Source: an uncultured Eubacterium sp.
Lineage (GTDB): Bacteria > Bacillota > Clostridia > Lachnospirales > Lachnospiraceae
Assembly: GCA_910577295.1 (NCBI GenBank)
Contig: CAJTLS010000005.1
Span: 1-64,000, forward strand
Reading direction: 5' to 3'
Length of the DNA stretch: 64,000 nucleotides
Shown: one piece after another, positions 26,540-36,017 of the stretch
How the letters are laid out: every line of letters starts with the position of its first letter
Position numbering within the stretch: position 1 is the stretch's first letter
Program-made: the position numbers and the translations under genes
The notes under the pieces: model-generated
The model's input: the letters and a program-made list of their open reading frames with translations, nothing else
Databases searched by the model: none
What the model was told of the DNA's origin: nothing

Positions 26540-29002
26540 TTAAAGATTTACCTTTTTTAGGTGCCAAATCTCCTGTGCATATTCTTCTATCGTGCGGTCA
26601 GATGAGAATTTACCACATTTTGCCGTCTGTAACATAGCCATTTTTGCCCAGCGCTGTTCATCCTTATATGCTTCTTCCACTCGCTTTTGTGCGGCCTCAT
26701 AAGAACGAAAATCTTTTAATATAAAATACTGGTCGGCACGCTCGTAACCATTACTTTCCAACAATGAATTGTAAAGTTCACGGAAGAGTTCTAAGTCCTC
26801 ACGGGAATAAGTTCCGTCAATAAGCTGTGTCAATACCGCACGGATATCTGAATCCATGTTATAGATTTCTTTTGGATTGTACTGATTATTGTGCTCAAAA
26901 TCAATAACCTCCTGCGAAGAAAGACCAAAGATAAAGGCGTTGTCTTCTCCTACTTCCTCCACAATTTCCACATTAGCGCCATCCATCGTTCCCAGCGTCG
27001 GCGCGCCATTTAACATAAACTTCATATTCCCCGTTCCGGACGCCTCTTTGCTGGCAGTTGAAATCTGCTCTGATACATCGGCTGCCGCAAAAATCATTTC
27101 TGCATTAGAAACACGGTAATTTTCAATAAATACAACTTTAATTTTGCCCTGAATTAATGGGTCATTATTTACTACATCCGCTACATTATTTATTAATTTA
27201 ATAATTGCTTTTGCGCGGCGGTATCCGGCGGATGCTTTCGCACCAAAGATAAATGTTCTCGGATACATATCCATTTGCGGATTTTTCTTTAATTCATTGT
27301 ACAGATGCATAACGTGTAAAATATTTAAAAGCTGGCGCTTATACTCATGCAGACGCTTCACCTGTACGTCAAAGATGGAATGCGGGTCTACTTCAACACC
27401 ATTATGCTCTTTAATGTAGTTTGCCAAACGCACTTTGTTCTGGAATTTAATGTTCATAAACTCCTGCTGTGCTTTTTTATCGTCAATATAGAGAGAAAGT
27501 TTTTCAATTTTTGACAAATCGGTTATCCACTCATCCCCGATTTTATCCGTTACCCAGCGCGCCAGTTTCGGATTTCCGTGCAAAAGGAAACGCCGCTGAG
27601 TGATACCGTTCGTTTTATTATTGAATTTTTCCGGCATCATTTCATAAAAATCTTTTAATTCCTGATTTTTCAATATCTCGGTATGCAGTCTTGCCACGCC
27701 GTTGACGGAAAAACCTGCCGCAATTGCCAGATGTGCCATCTTCACCTGCCCGTCGAAGATAATCGCCATATTTTTAACTTTCTCAAAGTTCCCCGGATAT
27801 TTCTGCTGTATCTTATCTTGGAAACGGCGGTTAATCTCTTCTGTAATCTGATAAATTCTCGGAAGCAGACGGGAGAACAGCTCTAACGGCCATTTTTCCA
27901 GCGCTTCAGACATTATTGTATGATTGGTGTAAGCGCATGTCTTCGTTACGATATTCCATGCGTCCTCCCATTCAAGGTCATACTCGTCAAGAAGGATACG
28001 CATAAGTTCCGGTACAGTTACTGTCGGATGCGTATCATTGAGCTGAAAACATACTTTGTCCGGCAGTCCATGTATATCATCATGGTTTTCCATATACTTC
28101 CTTATCGCGCGCTGCACACTGGCTGACACAAAGAAATACTGCTGTTTTAAACGGAGTTCCTTGCCCGCCATATGGTTATCATTCGGATATAATACCTCGC
28201 AGATGGTACGCGCCAAATTTTGCTGCTCGACTGCTTTCTGATAGTCGCCTTTATCAAAGGAATCCAAATTAAATGTATCCATTGCCTCCGCATCCCAGAT
28301 ACGCAAAGTATTGACAATATGGTTTCCATATCCGACAACTGGCAAATCATACGGTACTGCCATGACAGACTGATAGTTTTCCTGAACGAACTTGTCACGT
28401 CCGGTGCTTTCGTCCTTGCGCACGGCTACATAACCGCCGAATCGCACCTCAACCGCATACTCTGGGCGCTTCATCTCGAACGGATTGCCCTCTTTGAGCC
28501 AATCATCCGGCGCTTCAATCTGAAAGCCATTTTCTATCTTCTGCTTAAACATACCATATTTGTAACGGATGCCGCATCCATATGCTGGATATCCCAGCGT
28601 GGAAAGCGAATCGAGAAAACAGGCAGCCAAACGACCCAAGCCGCCGTTGCCAAGCGCTGCGTCCGGCTCTTCATCTTCCAATGTATCGAGTTTCACTCCC
28701 ATCTCGTCAAGAACTTCACTTATCAATTTATCTTGTTTCAAATTGATAATCGTATTTCCAAGAGCACGTCCCATCAAAAACTCCATAGACAGATAATAAA
28801 CAGTTTTTACGTCCTGTTTTTCATACTCCTTATGCGTCGCCATCCAATCATCTACTACAATGTCTTTGACCGCAAAAGCTACCGCCTGAAACAATTGCTG
28901 CGAATTTGCTTCTTCCACAGACTTGCGGAACAACAATTTCATATAGTTTTCAATATTTGTTCTCAATTCTCTTTTCTTCTCTTTCTCCGTTAAAAACATC
29001 AT
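26540..29002 (-). CDS. glgP: glycogen/starch/maltodextrin phosphorylase
   Basis: 820 residues, full length. It releases glucose-1-phosphate from alpha-1,4-glucans using pyridoxal phosphate. The cofactor lysine lies in EASGTGNMKFMLNGAPTLGTMDGANVEI; FMLNGAPT and the phosphate-binding GxGxxGRL-like ALGNGGLGRLAACFLDS (about 115) are also intact. It starts after GGGAGG, 21 bp from the ileS stop, so it is probably transcribed by read-through from the ileS T-box promoter. That pairing has no metabolic logic and may be accidental. Other glycogen genes are not in the window. Confidence 0.96.
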   Translation of the reverse strand: MMFLTEKEKKRELRTNIENYMKLLFRKSVEEANSQQLFQAVAFAVKDIVVDDWMATHKEYEKQDVKTVYYLSMEFLMGRALGNTIINLKQDKLISEVLDEMGVKLDTLEDEEPDAALGNGGLGRLAACFLDSLSTLGYPAYGCGIRYKYGMFKQKIENGFQIEAPDDWLKEGNPFEMKRPEYAVEVRFGGYVAVRKDESTGRDKFVQENYQSVMAVPYDLPVVGYGNHIVNTLRIWDAEAMDTFNLDSFDKGDYQKAVEQQNLARTICEVLYPNDNHMAGKELRLKQQYFFVSASVQRAIRKYMENHDDIHGLPDKVCFQLNDTHPTVTVPELMRILLDEYDLEWEDAWNIVTKTCAYTNHTIMSEALEKWPLELFSRLLPRIYQITEEINRRFQDKIQQKYPGNFEKVKNMAIIFDGQVKMAHLAIAAGFSVNGVARLHTEILKNQELKDFYEMMPEKFNNKTNGITQRRFLLHGNPKLARWVTDKIGDEWITDLSKIEKLSLYIDDKKAQQEFMNIKFQNKVRLANYIKEHNGVEVDPHSIFDVQVKRLHEYKRQLLNILHVMHLYNELKKNPQMDMYPRTFIFGAKASAGYRRAKAIIKLINNVADVVNNDPLIQGKIKVVFIENYRVSNAEMIFAAADVSEQISTASKEASGTGNMKFMLNGAPTLGTMDGANVEIVEEVGEDNAFIFGLSSQEVIDFEHNNQYNPKEIYNMDSDIRAVLTQLIDGTYSREDLELFRELYNSLLESNGYERADQYFILKDFRSYEAAQKRVEEAYKDEQRWAKMAMLQTAKCGKFSSDRTIEEYAQEIWHLKKVNL

Positions 29003-29023
29003 AACTGCCTCCCTTTCATAAAT

Positions 29024-32000
29024 CTAAATTGTTACCTTGGTTACTCCTAACACAACCGCCTCGCCGTTAATATTCCACTCGGCGGTATGACCTCTCATCT
29101 CTCCCAGATAAATCTCGTCTGCTAATATCTCTGATTTTATCTGTTCAGCATTTCTCTCAATAATCTCTTTCAATACGGCGTTGCCATCCTGATAGAGCCG
29201 GATGTGGTCGGTCACTTCAAAATCCGAATCTTTGCGCATCGTCTGGACTTTACTAATCAGCTCCCTGACAAATCCTTCCTCAATGAGTTCAGGCGTCAGA
29301 TTCGTATCCAGTACTACGGTGATACCATTATCGGATTCACTGACATAGCCATCCATCTGAGCAGTCTCTATCAACAAATCTTCTTTTGCAAGCACTTCGT
29401 CTGCGCCATCAACTGTCACCGTCAGCCCGCCCGTTTCATTCAAGCTCTTCATGGCGGCTTTGCCGTCCAAATCATTCAGTACTTCTTTTAATAAATTCAG
29501 CTTACTGCCAAACCGGCGGCCCAACGTGCGCAACTGTGGTTTGAAGCGGTAAGTGGTAAAATCCTCTACTTCATCGGTAAAGGAAACCTCTTTCACATTT
29601 AATTCTTCTGCGATAATTTCTAAATAGAAATCGGACAATCTGCTCTCAGACTTGACATACATCTTCCCAATCGGCTGGCGGTTCTTGATATTCGCCGTAT
29701 TCCGGCAGGAACGTCCGAGAACGACAATTCCCAAAAGCTGTTCCATCTTCGATTCTAACTCTCTGTCAATCCATTCCTCTTCCACTTTTGGGAAATCGCA
29801 CAGATGAATACTCTCTGGCGCTTCTTTATCAAGACCACAGACAAGGTTTTGATAAATACTCTCTGTCATAAACGGTATCATCGGAGCGGCTGCCTTACAA
29901 ATAGTGACAAGCGCAGTATACAGAGTCATATATGCATTTACTTTATCCTGCTCCATACCCTTGGCCCAAAAACGGTCGCGGCAGCGTCTGACATACCAGT
30001 TACTCATGTCGTCAACAAAATTTTGAAGCGCTTTGGCGGTTTCCGGTATCCGGTAATGCTCCAAATTGTCGTCTACCATTTTCACCGTTGTATTGAGACG
30101 GGAAAGAAGCCATTTATCCATAATCGTCAACTCGTCATACGCTAACATATGATCCAACGGATTAAATTGGTCGATTTCCGCATAGAGCACATAGAACGCA
30201 TACGTGTTCCAAAGTGTGCTCATAAATTTCCGCTGTCCCTCCGTAACTGCTTTGCCATGAAAGCGGTTTGGCAGCCAAGGTGCGCTGTTTATATAGAAGT
30301 ACCAACGAATTGCATCTGCCCCATAATTCGAAAGTGCCTCAAACGGGTCAACGGCATTTCCTTTGCTCTTACTCATCTTCTGTCCGTTCTCATCCTGTAC
30401 CAAACCGAGAACAATGACATTTTCATATGGCGATTTGTTAAACAGGAGTGTCGACTCTGCCATCAGTGAATGGAACCATCCGCGGGTCTGGTCGACGGCT
30501 TCTGAGATAAACTGCGCCGGAAACTGTGACTCAAAAAGTTCTTTATTCTCAAACGGATAATGATACTGTGCAAACGGCATGGCTCCTGAATCAAACCAAC
30601 AGTCTATTACTTCCGGCACACGCTTCATAAGCTTGCCACAATCCGGACAGGTAAATGTCACCTCATCAATGTATGGGCGATGAAGTTCTATCTCTGCTGC
30701 CTCCGGCCGCCCGGAACGCTCTGCCAGTTCGGCCCGGCTGCCAATGCATTCTTGATGTCCACAGCCCTCGCATTCCCATATATTCAATGGCGTTCCCCAA
30801 TAGCGGTTACGGGAAATCGCCCAGTCCTGTATATTTTCCAACCAGTTTCCAAACCGTCCTTTGCCAATCGATTCCGGAATCCAATTTACCGTGTTATTAT
30901 TCTTTATCAAATCATCTTTTACTGCCGTTTCACGAATGTACCATGATTCGCGCGCATAGTATATGAGCGGCTTGTCACAACGCCAGCAATGAGGATACTC
31001 ATGTTCAAATTTTGGTGCGTCAAAAAGCTGTCCTCTGGCGTCCAAATCCTTGATTACTTCCAAATCAGCATCTTTGACAAACAACCCGGCAAACGGCGTC
31101 TCTTCGGTCATCTCTCCCTTGCCGTTCACAAACTGCACAAATGGCAAATCGTAATCGCGTCCCACTTTGGCATCGTCTTCACCAAACGCCGGCGCAATAT
31201 GTACGATACCCGTACCGTCCGTCATCGTTACATAGGAATCGCATGTCACAAAGAAACCTTTCTTATTTTGATTGTCTGCACACACTTTGGCACAGTCAAA
31301 TAATGGTTCATACTCTTTGCGCTCAAGTGCAGTGCCCTCAAACCGCTCCAATACTTCGTAAGCTTTTACGCCCTCGTCTTCTTTGGTAAGTTTACCAAGT
31401 ACCGTATCAAGAAGCTGTTCTGCCATATAATAAGTATACCCATCTGCCGCCTTTACTTTGCAATAAGTATCTTTGGGGTTGACACAGAGCGCCACATTGC
31501 TTGGCAGCGTCCACGGAGTTGTTGTCCATGCAAGAAGATAGGCATCCTCATCTGCGACCTTAAAACGAACTACCGCAGAACGTTCTTTTACCGTTTTGTA
31601 TCCCTGCGCTACTTCCTGTGCCGACAATGGCGTTCCACACCGAGGGCAGTAAGGAACAATCTTAAAACCTTTGTACAAAAGTTCTTTGTTCCATATCTCT
31701 TTCAATGCCCACCATTCTGATTCAATATAATTGTCATCATACGTGACGTATGGCTCTTCCATATCCGCCCAAAAACCAACGGTATCGGAAAAATCTTCCC
31801 ACATGCCTTTGTATTTCCAGACGGATTCTTTACATTGTTTTATAAATGGCTCCATGCCATATTCTTCAATTTGCTCTTTGCCGTCCAGACCAAGAAGTTT
31901 TTCAACTTCCAGCTCTACCGGCAGACCATGAGTGTCCCAACCCGCCTTACGCGGCACCTTGTAGCCTTTCATCGTACGATAACGAGGTATCATATCTTTA

Positions 32001-32191
32001 ATTACACGCGTCAGTACGTGACCGATGTGCGGTTTACCGTTGGCAGTCGGTGGCCCATCGTAAAACATATAAGTCGGGCAGCCCTCGCGAAGTTCGATAC
32101 TTTTCTTAAAAATATCCTTGTCCCGCCAAAACTTCTCAATCTCTTTTTCCCGGTCAACAAAATTCATACCTGTTGATACTTTGTTATACAT
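29024..32191 (-). CDS. ileS: isoleucyl-tRNA synthetase, type 2 (IleS2)
   Basis: 1055 residues from the ATG at 32191 (GGAGG 5 bp upstream). HIGH motif in GKPHIGHVLTRVIKDM, KMSKS in GQKMSKSKGNAVDPF, and the editing domain insert are present. The long form, the HIGH context (DGPPTANGKPHIGHV), and the lack of the C-terminal zinc finger of ordinary bacterial IleRS mark it as the eukaryote-like type 2, which in other bacteria is naturally tolerant to mupirocin. It is governed by an isoleucine T-box. The region upstream of its promoter is the large palindrome. Confidence 0.95.
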   Translation of the reverse strand: MYNKVSTGMNFVDREKEIEKFWRDKDIFKKSIELREGCPTYMFYDGPPTANGKPHIGHVLTRVIKDMIPRYRTMKGYKVPRKAGWDTHGLPVELEVEKLLGLDGKEQIEEYGMEPFIKQCKESVWKYKGMWEDFSDTVGFWADMEEPYVTYDDNYIESEWWALKEIWNKELLYKGFKIVPYCPRCGTPLSAQEVAQGYKTVKERSAVVRFKVADEDAYLLAWTTTPWTLPSNVALCVNPKDTYCKVKAADGYTYYMAEQLLDTVLGKLTKEDEGVKAYEVLERFEGTALERKEYEPLFDCAKVCADNQNKKGFFVTCDSYVTMTDGTGIVHIAPAFGEDDAKVGRDYDLPFVQFVNGKGEMTEETPFAGLFVKDADLEVIKDLDARGQLFDAPKFEHEYPHCWRCDKPLIYYARESWYIRETAVKDDLIKNNNTVNWIPESIGKGRFGNWLENIQDWAISRNRYWGTPLNIWECEGCGHQECIGSRAELAERSGRPEAAEIELHRPYIDEVTFTCPDCGKLMKRVPEVIDCWFDSGAMPFAQYHYPFENKELFESQFPAQFISEAVDQTRGWFHSLMAESTLLFNKSPYENVIVLGLVQDENGQKMSKSKGNAVDPFEALSNYGADAIRWYFYINSAPWLPNRFHGKAVTEGQRKFMSTLWNTYAFYVLYAEIDQFNPLDHMLAYDELTIMDKWLLSRLNTTVKMVDDNLEHYRIPETAKALQNFVDDMSNWYVRRCRDRFWAKGMEQDKVNAYMTLYTALVTICKAAAPMIPFMTESIYQNLVCGLDKEAPESIHLCDFPKVEEEWIDRELESKMEQLLGIVVLGRSCRNTANIKNRQPIGKMYVKSESRLSDFYLEIIAEELNVKEVSFTDEVEDFTTYRFKPQLRTLGRRFGSKLNLLKEVLNDLDGKAAMKSLNETGGLTVTVDGADEVLAKEDLLIETAQMDGYVSESDNGITVVLDTNLTPELIEEGFVRELISKVQTMRKDSDFEVTDHIRLYQDGNAVLKEIIERNAEQIKSEILADEIYLGEMRGHTAEWNINGEAVVLGVTKVTI

Positions 32192-32218
32192 TTTTACCTC
32201 CATTTCATTTCATTCACT

Positions 32219-32475
32219 AAAAAGGCTCCCATCCAAACTAGGATGAAAGCCTGTTACAAGCCGTCATAATACCACCTGTTCGTCTATGCGTTACAACATA
32301 TATCCGGATAACGGTGGATACCGTCGTCTCCTACTGCATTCAGAAACGCAACTCGGGAGTGATTTTCCCTCTTTCTTACCGGTATCGGTTTTCCACTATC
32401 TCCGACTCACTGCAACTCTTAGGAAAAAGGTACTGTCTCCGTCATAGTCTTTCATGGTATGTCTGCTTCAATTTC
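32219..32475 (-). promoter_or_regulatory. isoleucine T-box leader of ileS
   Basis: The leader has the T-box bulge segment AACAGGTGGTATTATGAC (around 32280-32263), followed by a terminator stem (AGGCT...ATCC / GGAT...AGCCT, 32223-32252) and T-run. In stem I the specifier loop reads AAATCACT, so the codon is ATC (32363-32361), isoleucine. The terminal bulge pairs with the acceptor end of uncharged tRNA-Ile and prevents termination. The motifs are seen; the mechanism is known from the family. Confidence 0.9.
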
Positions 32476-32479
32476 TATC

Positions 32480-32508
32480 ATAATATTACGTTTGTCCGCA
32501 AATGTCAA
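32480..32508 (-). promoter_or_regulatory. ileS promoter
   Basis: TTGACA (32503-32508), 17-bp spacer, TATTAT (32480-32485) on the minus strand; the start point falls at the first bases of the T-box leader. Between this promoter and the palindrome (32510-32634) I see only AT-rich sequence. Confidence 0.75.
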
Positions 32509-32634
32509 GTATTTCTACAAAGTGGTGCTTTCTTGTTCTGTTTATTTATATTTTCTACAAAAATTTTAACCTAACCACCACAGTACTATCTGCAATCTTA
32601 ATATTTCTAAATTTGAACACTGCCTCTTTTTCCC

Positions 32635-33121
32635 AAGCAAACAGGTATTATACAGTATCTTATCCGGTGTACTGCTCCCAACGAAAAATAGATTGTTTCT
32701 TCCGTTTACATAAGTCTTTCGCCACCCTCGCAAAACTCGCTGTCTGCTGTCGTTTTCCCTGACTTTTGCGGCATTGACCGCTCGCCGGTACTTATGCACC
32801 ACCTTTTGTTACTAATTACTGCGGGTGGCACCTTTGGTGCCGCTTCTTGGAAGAAAGAGACTAAAAATAAATAAATTTGTTTTTAGCCTCTTTCTTTCAA
32901 GAACAGATGCTTCGCATCTGCCCGCAGTAAAACACAATCGTCGCGGTGGTGCATTAGCACCGTTGCGTAGCGGTCTAGTGCAAACGGGCTGCCAAAAGTC
33001 AGGAAAAACGACAGCAGACATCTCAGACAAGTACTCGGGCGGCGCTCTGTAAACGAAAGAAACAATAATTTTTCGGGGAGCGACACAAGGACACGATACC
33101 GTATTATACCTGTTTCCCTGA
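32635..33121. repeat. about 490-bp non-coding quasi-palindrome of unknown type
   Basis: Two arms of roughly 240 bp are reverse complements around a centre near 32878. Matched blocks include AAACAGGTATTATAC with GTATTATACCTGTTT (outermost, near 32638 and 33116), GTCTGCTGTCGTTTTCC with its one-mismatch complement (32742 on, 33019 back), TATGCACCACC with GGTGGTGCATT, TTACTGCGGG with CCCGCAGTAA, and GAAGAAAGAGACTAAAAA with TTTTTAGCCTCTTTCTTTC at the centre. Each arm carries its own hairpin at the matching place, but spelled differently (GGCACC-ttt-GGTGCC versus AGATGC-ttc-GCATCT). There is no transposase, and frames inside are short and repeated on both strands as expected of a palindrome. Confidence 0.85.
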
Positions 33122-33131
33122 ACATCACACG

Positions 33132-33545
33132 TTACTGCGTCAGGGATGGTATATCAATTTTCAGAAACTTCTTAAACCATTGCATTACCTCTTCCGGATT
33201 ATTCCTGTCCACACTGGTGGCCGCCAGCAGATTATCCCATGTCATATTATCCCAGTTAATCACAGAAATTGCCCAAATCAGGACAATGGCATTCAAAACC
33301 AGACCGATGGCGCTGAGTACAAGACCAATAATTCCCAAATGTCTTGCCTTTCTGCTCCCGCTCACAATTGCAATAATCCCAAAGGCTGCTCCAATAAGAG
33401 CCGGCACAACACCAATACCCGTGCTCATACAACAGACAGAGGATACAGAGCCTAAAATAATGGAAGTTACCGCCAGACTGCGATGTCTCTCAAAGGGTTT
33501 CGGTACAAATTGATAATTTCCCATTTCCACATGATTATTGTCCAC
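33132..33545 (-). CDS. DUF4190-like membrane protein
   Basis: 137 residues from the GTG at 33545, chosen because AGGGGGAGG lies 5 bp before it; the ATG at 33572 would add a hydrophilic read-in and overlap the neighbour. Two hydrophobic segments (SLAVTSIILGSVSSVCC...GAAFGIIAIV and HLGIIGLVLSAIGLVLNAIVLIWAI), joined by the polar GSRKAR turn, match the DUF4190 pattern. Function unknown. It ends 10 bp from the large palindrome and follows a second gene of the same type by 17 bp. Confidence 0.7.
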   Translation of the reverse strand: MDNNHVEMGNYQFVPKPFERHRSLAVTSIILGSVSSVCCMSTGIGVVPALIGAAFGIIAIVSGSRKARHLGIIGLVLSAIGLVLNAIVLIWAISVINWDNMTWDNLLAATSVDRNNPEEVMQWFKKFLKIDIPSLTQ

Positions 33546-33562
33546 GTTATCCTCCCCCTCTC

Positions 33563-33880
33563 TCAGGCACAAGGCAGAGAGCGGACGAGCATCGACACCG
33601 CCTCCAGACCTTGTTCCGAAGTGTTTTTTGATAAAATAATATAAAGAACTGCCACGACAATAGCCACTATCATGCCCACAACTCCTACAACAATTCCGGC
33701 AATCGCGGCGTCTTCCTGATTGGGATTTTCATCCCGCAATCCCAAAATCCCCAAAACTACCCCAATTACCGCCAAAAGGAGCGAAATCATCCACTGCATG
33801 CAGCAGAGCAGCGAGGCGCAGGAACACATCATCGCCGCCAGCGCTTTCGTATTTGGTTTCCATTCATTCTGCATCATCAT
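33563..33880 (-). CDS. DUF4190-like membrane protein
   Basis: 105 residues; three consecutive ATG codons follow GAGGG, so the exact start may be 33874-33880. Two hydrophobic segments flank a short acidic loop (GLRDENPNQED), the typical DUF4190 arrangement (ALAAMMCSCASLLCC...LLLAVIGVVLGILGLR, then AIAGIVVGVVGMIVAIVVAVLYIIL). It forms a tandem pair with the gene downstream, with limited sequence likeness. Function unknown. It starts 43 bp after the thrS stop. Confidence 0.7.
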   Translation of the reverse strand: MMMQNEWKPNTKALAAMMCSCASLLCCMQWMISLLLAVIGVVLGILGLRDENPNQEDAAIAGIVVGVVGMIVAIVVAVLYIILSKNTSEQGLEAVSMLVRSLPCA

Positions 33881-33923
33881 TTCCCTCTTTTCTGCATCGC
33901 AAACGCTGTTTTCCCGTTCTTTC

Positions 33924-35882
33924 TTACGCCTCCGCTTCTAATTCTACCTGACGAATCTCTTTCGTGCGGATTTCCTTGCAAATATCATTGATAAAATGCT
34001 CCAATGACTGCTGCCCCTCGTCCCCGCGAAAACGGCTGCGTACGGATACAACCCCGTCCTCTTCTTCCTTTTGGCCGACAACTAACATATACGGCGTTTT
34101 TTGCAATCTCGCCTCACGAATCTTATAACCGATTTTCTCCGAGCGGTTATCCAAGCTGCAGCGGATTCCATTTGCCTTTAATTCATCTTCCACTTTCGCC
34201 GCATAGTCAATATATTTTTCAGAAATAGGCAGTACGCGTACCTGCTCTGGACTTAACCACGTCGGGAAAGCCCCGGCATACTTTTCAATCAGCCATGCCA
34301 GCGTTCTCTCATAGCATCCCATCGAAGTGCGGTGGATAATATAAGGACGGACTTTATCTCCCTTTTCATCAATATAATACATGTCAAACTGCTCGGCCAA
34401 AAGAGCGTCCCACTGAATCGTAATCATCGTATCCTCTTTGCCGTATACATTCTTTGCATTAATATCTACTTTCGGCCCGTAAAAAGCTGCTTCTCCGATA
34501 TCTTCCGTAAACGGAATATCAAGCTCTTCTAAAATCTGACGGATACTCGCCTCAGTCTCTTCCCAGACCTCCGGCTCGCCGATATACTTTTCCCGATTAT
34601 CCGCATCCCATTTTGACAAATGATAGGTCACATCTTCCTCTACCCCTAACGTCTGCAGACAATATCTGGCAAGGGCAATACAATCTTTGAACTCCGATAT
34701 CATCTGATCCGGACGGACAATCAAATGCCCCTCGGAAATCGTAAACTGGCGCACACGCGTCAGACCATGCATCTCCCCTGAATCTTCATTGCGGAAGAGC
34801 GTAGATGTCTCGCCATAACGGCAAGGCAAATCACGATAGGATTTCTGACTTGCTTTGTAGACATAGTACTGGAACGGGCATGTCATAGGGCGGAGAGCAA
34901 ACACTTCCTTGTCTTTCTCCTCATCGCCAAGCACAAACATTCCCTCTTTATAGTGCTCCCAATGTCCGGAAATTTTATACAAATCCGACTTTGCCATAAG
35001 CGGCGTCTTCGTACGCATATACCCCCGCTTTTCCTCCTCATCTTCAATCCATCGCTGTAACGTCTGGATAATCTGTACGCCTTTCGGCATCAGAAGAGGA
35101 AGACCCTGTCCGATAACATCTACCGTCGTAAATAACTCCAACTCTCTTCCCAGCTTGTTGTGGTCTCGCTTTTTAATATCTTCCAAATGCTCCAGATAAG
35201 CGTCCAAATCTGCCTTTTTTGTAAATGCCGTTCCATAAATACGAGTAAGCATTTTATTCTTCTCGTTACCTCTCCAATAAGCTCCCGAAGAAGAAATCAA
35301 TTTGACTGCTTTCAACGGCTTAGTCGTCATTAGATGAGGGCCGGCGCACAAATCGACAAACTCGCCCTGACGGTAAAAAGAAATTTCTGCGTCTTCCGGC
35401 AAATCTTCAATCAACTCTACCTTATACGGCTCCTCCCGCTCTTTCATAAACGCAATTGCCTCTGCGCGCGGCAGGGTAAACCGCTCAAGGACAGCCCCCT
35501 CCTTAATCACCTTTTTTATTTCTTTCTCAATCTTGTCCAACGCCTCTCTGTCAAGGGATTCCATATCAAAATCATAGTAGAATCCATCTTCAATGGACGG
35601 GCCAATCGCACATTTGGCTTCTGGATACAAGCGTTTCACCGCCTGTGCCAGTACGTGCGACGCCGTGTGGCGGTATGCTGCCTTGCCGCCCTCGCTGTCA
35701 AACGTTAAAATATTCAGTTGGTGCTCTCCATCTATCTCCGTGCGCAAATCCACAACCTCGCCGTCAAGCTCAGCCGCACAGGCCATACGCGCCAGCCCCT
35801 CGCTGATGTCTTTGGCAATATCAATAATAGCCATCGGCTGTTCGTATTTTTTTCTCACTCCGTCTTTCAAAATTACTTCCAT
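33924..35882 (-). CDS. thrS: threonyl-tRNA synthetase
   Basis: 652 residues. Domains in order: TGS (about 1-60), the editing domain with HTASHVLAQAVKRLYPE and a later CAGPHL (H and C residues that bind zinc for hydrolysing Ser-tRNA), the class II core (RPMTCPFQYYVYK, GEMHGLTRVRQFT, YIIHRTSMGCYERTLAWLIE), and the anticodon-binding domain (VRVLPISEKYIDYA onward). Catalytic zinc ligands (C in MTCP, H in IHRTS) are present. ATG follows AAGGATATGATACG. Controlled by the threonine T-box upstream. Confidence 0.97.
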   Translation of the reverse strand: MEVILKDGVRKKYEQPMAIIDIAKDISEGLARMACAAELDGEVVDLRTEIDGEHQLNILTFDSEGGKAAYRHTASHVLAQAVKRLYPEAKCAIGPSIEDGFYYDFDMESLDREALDKIEKEIKKVIKEGAVLERFTLPRAEAIAFMKEREEPYKVELIEDLPEDAEISFYRQGEFVDLCAGPHLMTTKPLKAVKLISSSGAYWRGNEKNKMLTRIYGTAFTKKADLDAYLEHLEDIKKRDHNKLGRELELFTTVDVIGQGLPLLMPKGVQIIQTLQRWIEDEEEKRGYMRTKTPLMAKSDLYKISGHWEHYKEGMFVLGDEEKDKEVFALRPMTCPFQYYVYKASQKSYRDLPCRYGETSTLFRNEDSGEMHGLTRVRQFTISEGHLIVRPDQMISEFKDCIALARYCLQTLGVEEDVTYHLSKWDADNREKYIGEPEVWEETEASIRQILEELDIPFTEDIGEAAFYGPKVDINAKNVYGKEDTMITIQWDALLAEQFDMYYIDEKGDKVRPYIIHRTSMGCYERTLAWLIEKYAGAFPTWLSPEQVRVLPISEKYIDYAAKVEDELKANGIRCSLDNRSEKIGYKIREARLQKTPYMLVVGQKEEEDGVVSVRSRFRGDEGQQSLEHFINDICKEIRTKEIRQVELEAEA

Positions 35883-35924
35883 CGTATCATATCCTTTCTT
35901 TCCTTAAAATAGTTAAACCCCAGC

Positions 35925-35990
35925 ATCACGCTTCGCGAGACCGCTCGGGTTCGCGGGTACATTCAAAGACCTTGCGAGCAGGCTCGCAGA
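35925..35990. repeat. GC-rich palindromes between the T-box and thrS
   Basis: TGCGAGC-AG-GCTCGCA (35973-35988) is a perfect 7-bp palindrome, and just before it (about 35929-35956) CGCTTCGCGAG...CTCGGGTTCGCG is a looser one. They lie in the 110-nt leader between the T-box terminator and the thrS start. They are much richer in GC than their surroundings and look like a small repetitive extragenic element. Confidence 0.4.
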
Positions 35991-36017
35991 TATTCTCATT
36001 TTACCTTCGCGTAAATT

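Noticed and set aside
32635..33121. Insertion sequence
   Set aside because: No transposase-like frame and no clear target-site duplication could be seen; the arms fill almost the whole element.
32566..33128. Short open frames on both strands as genes
   Set aside because: They lie in the quasi-palindrome, are low quality, lack ribosome binding sites and echo one another because of the inverted repeat.
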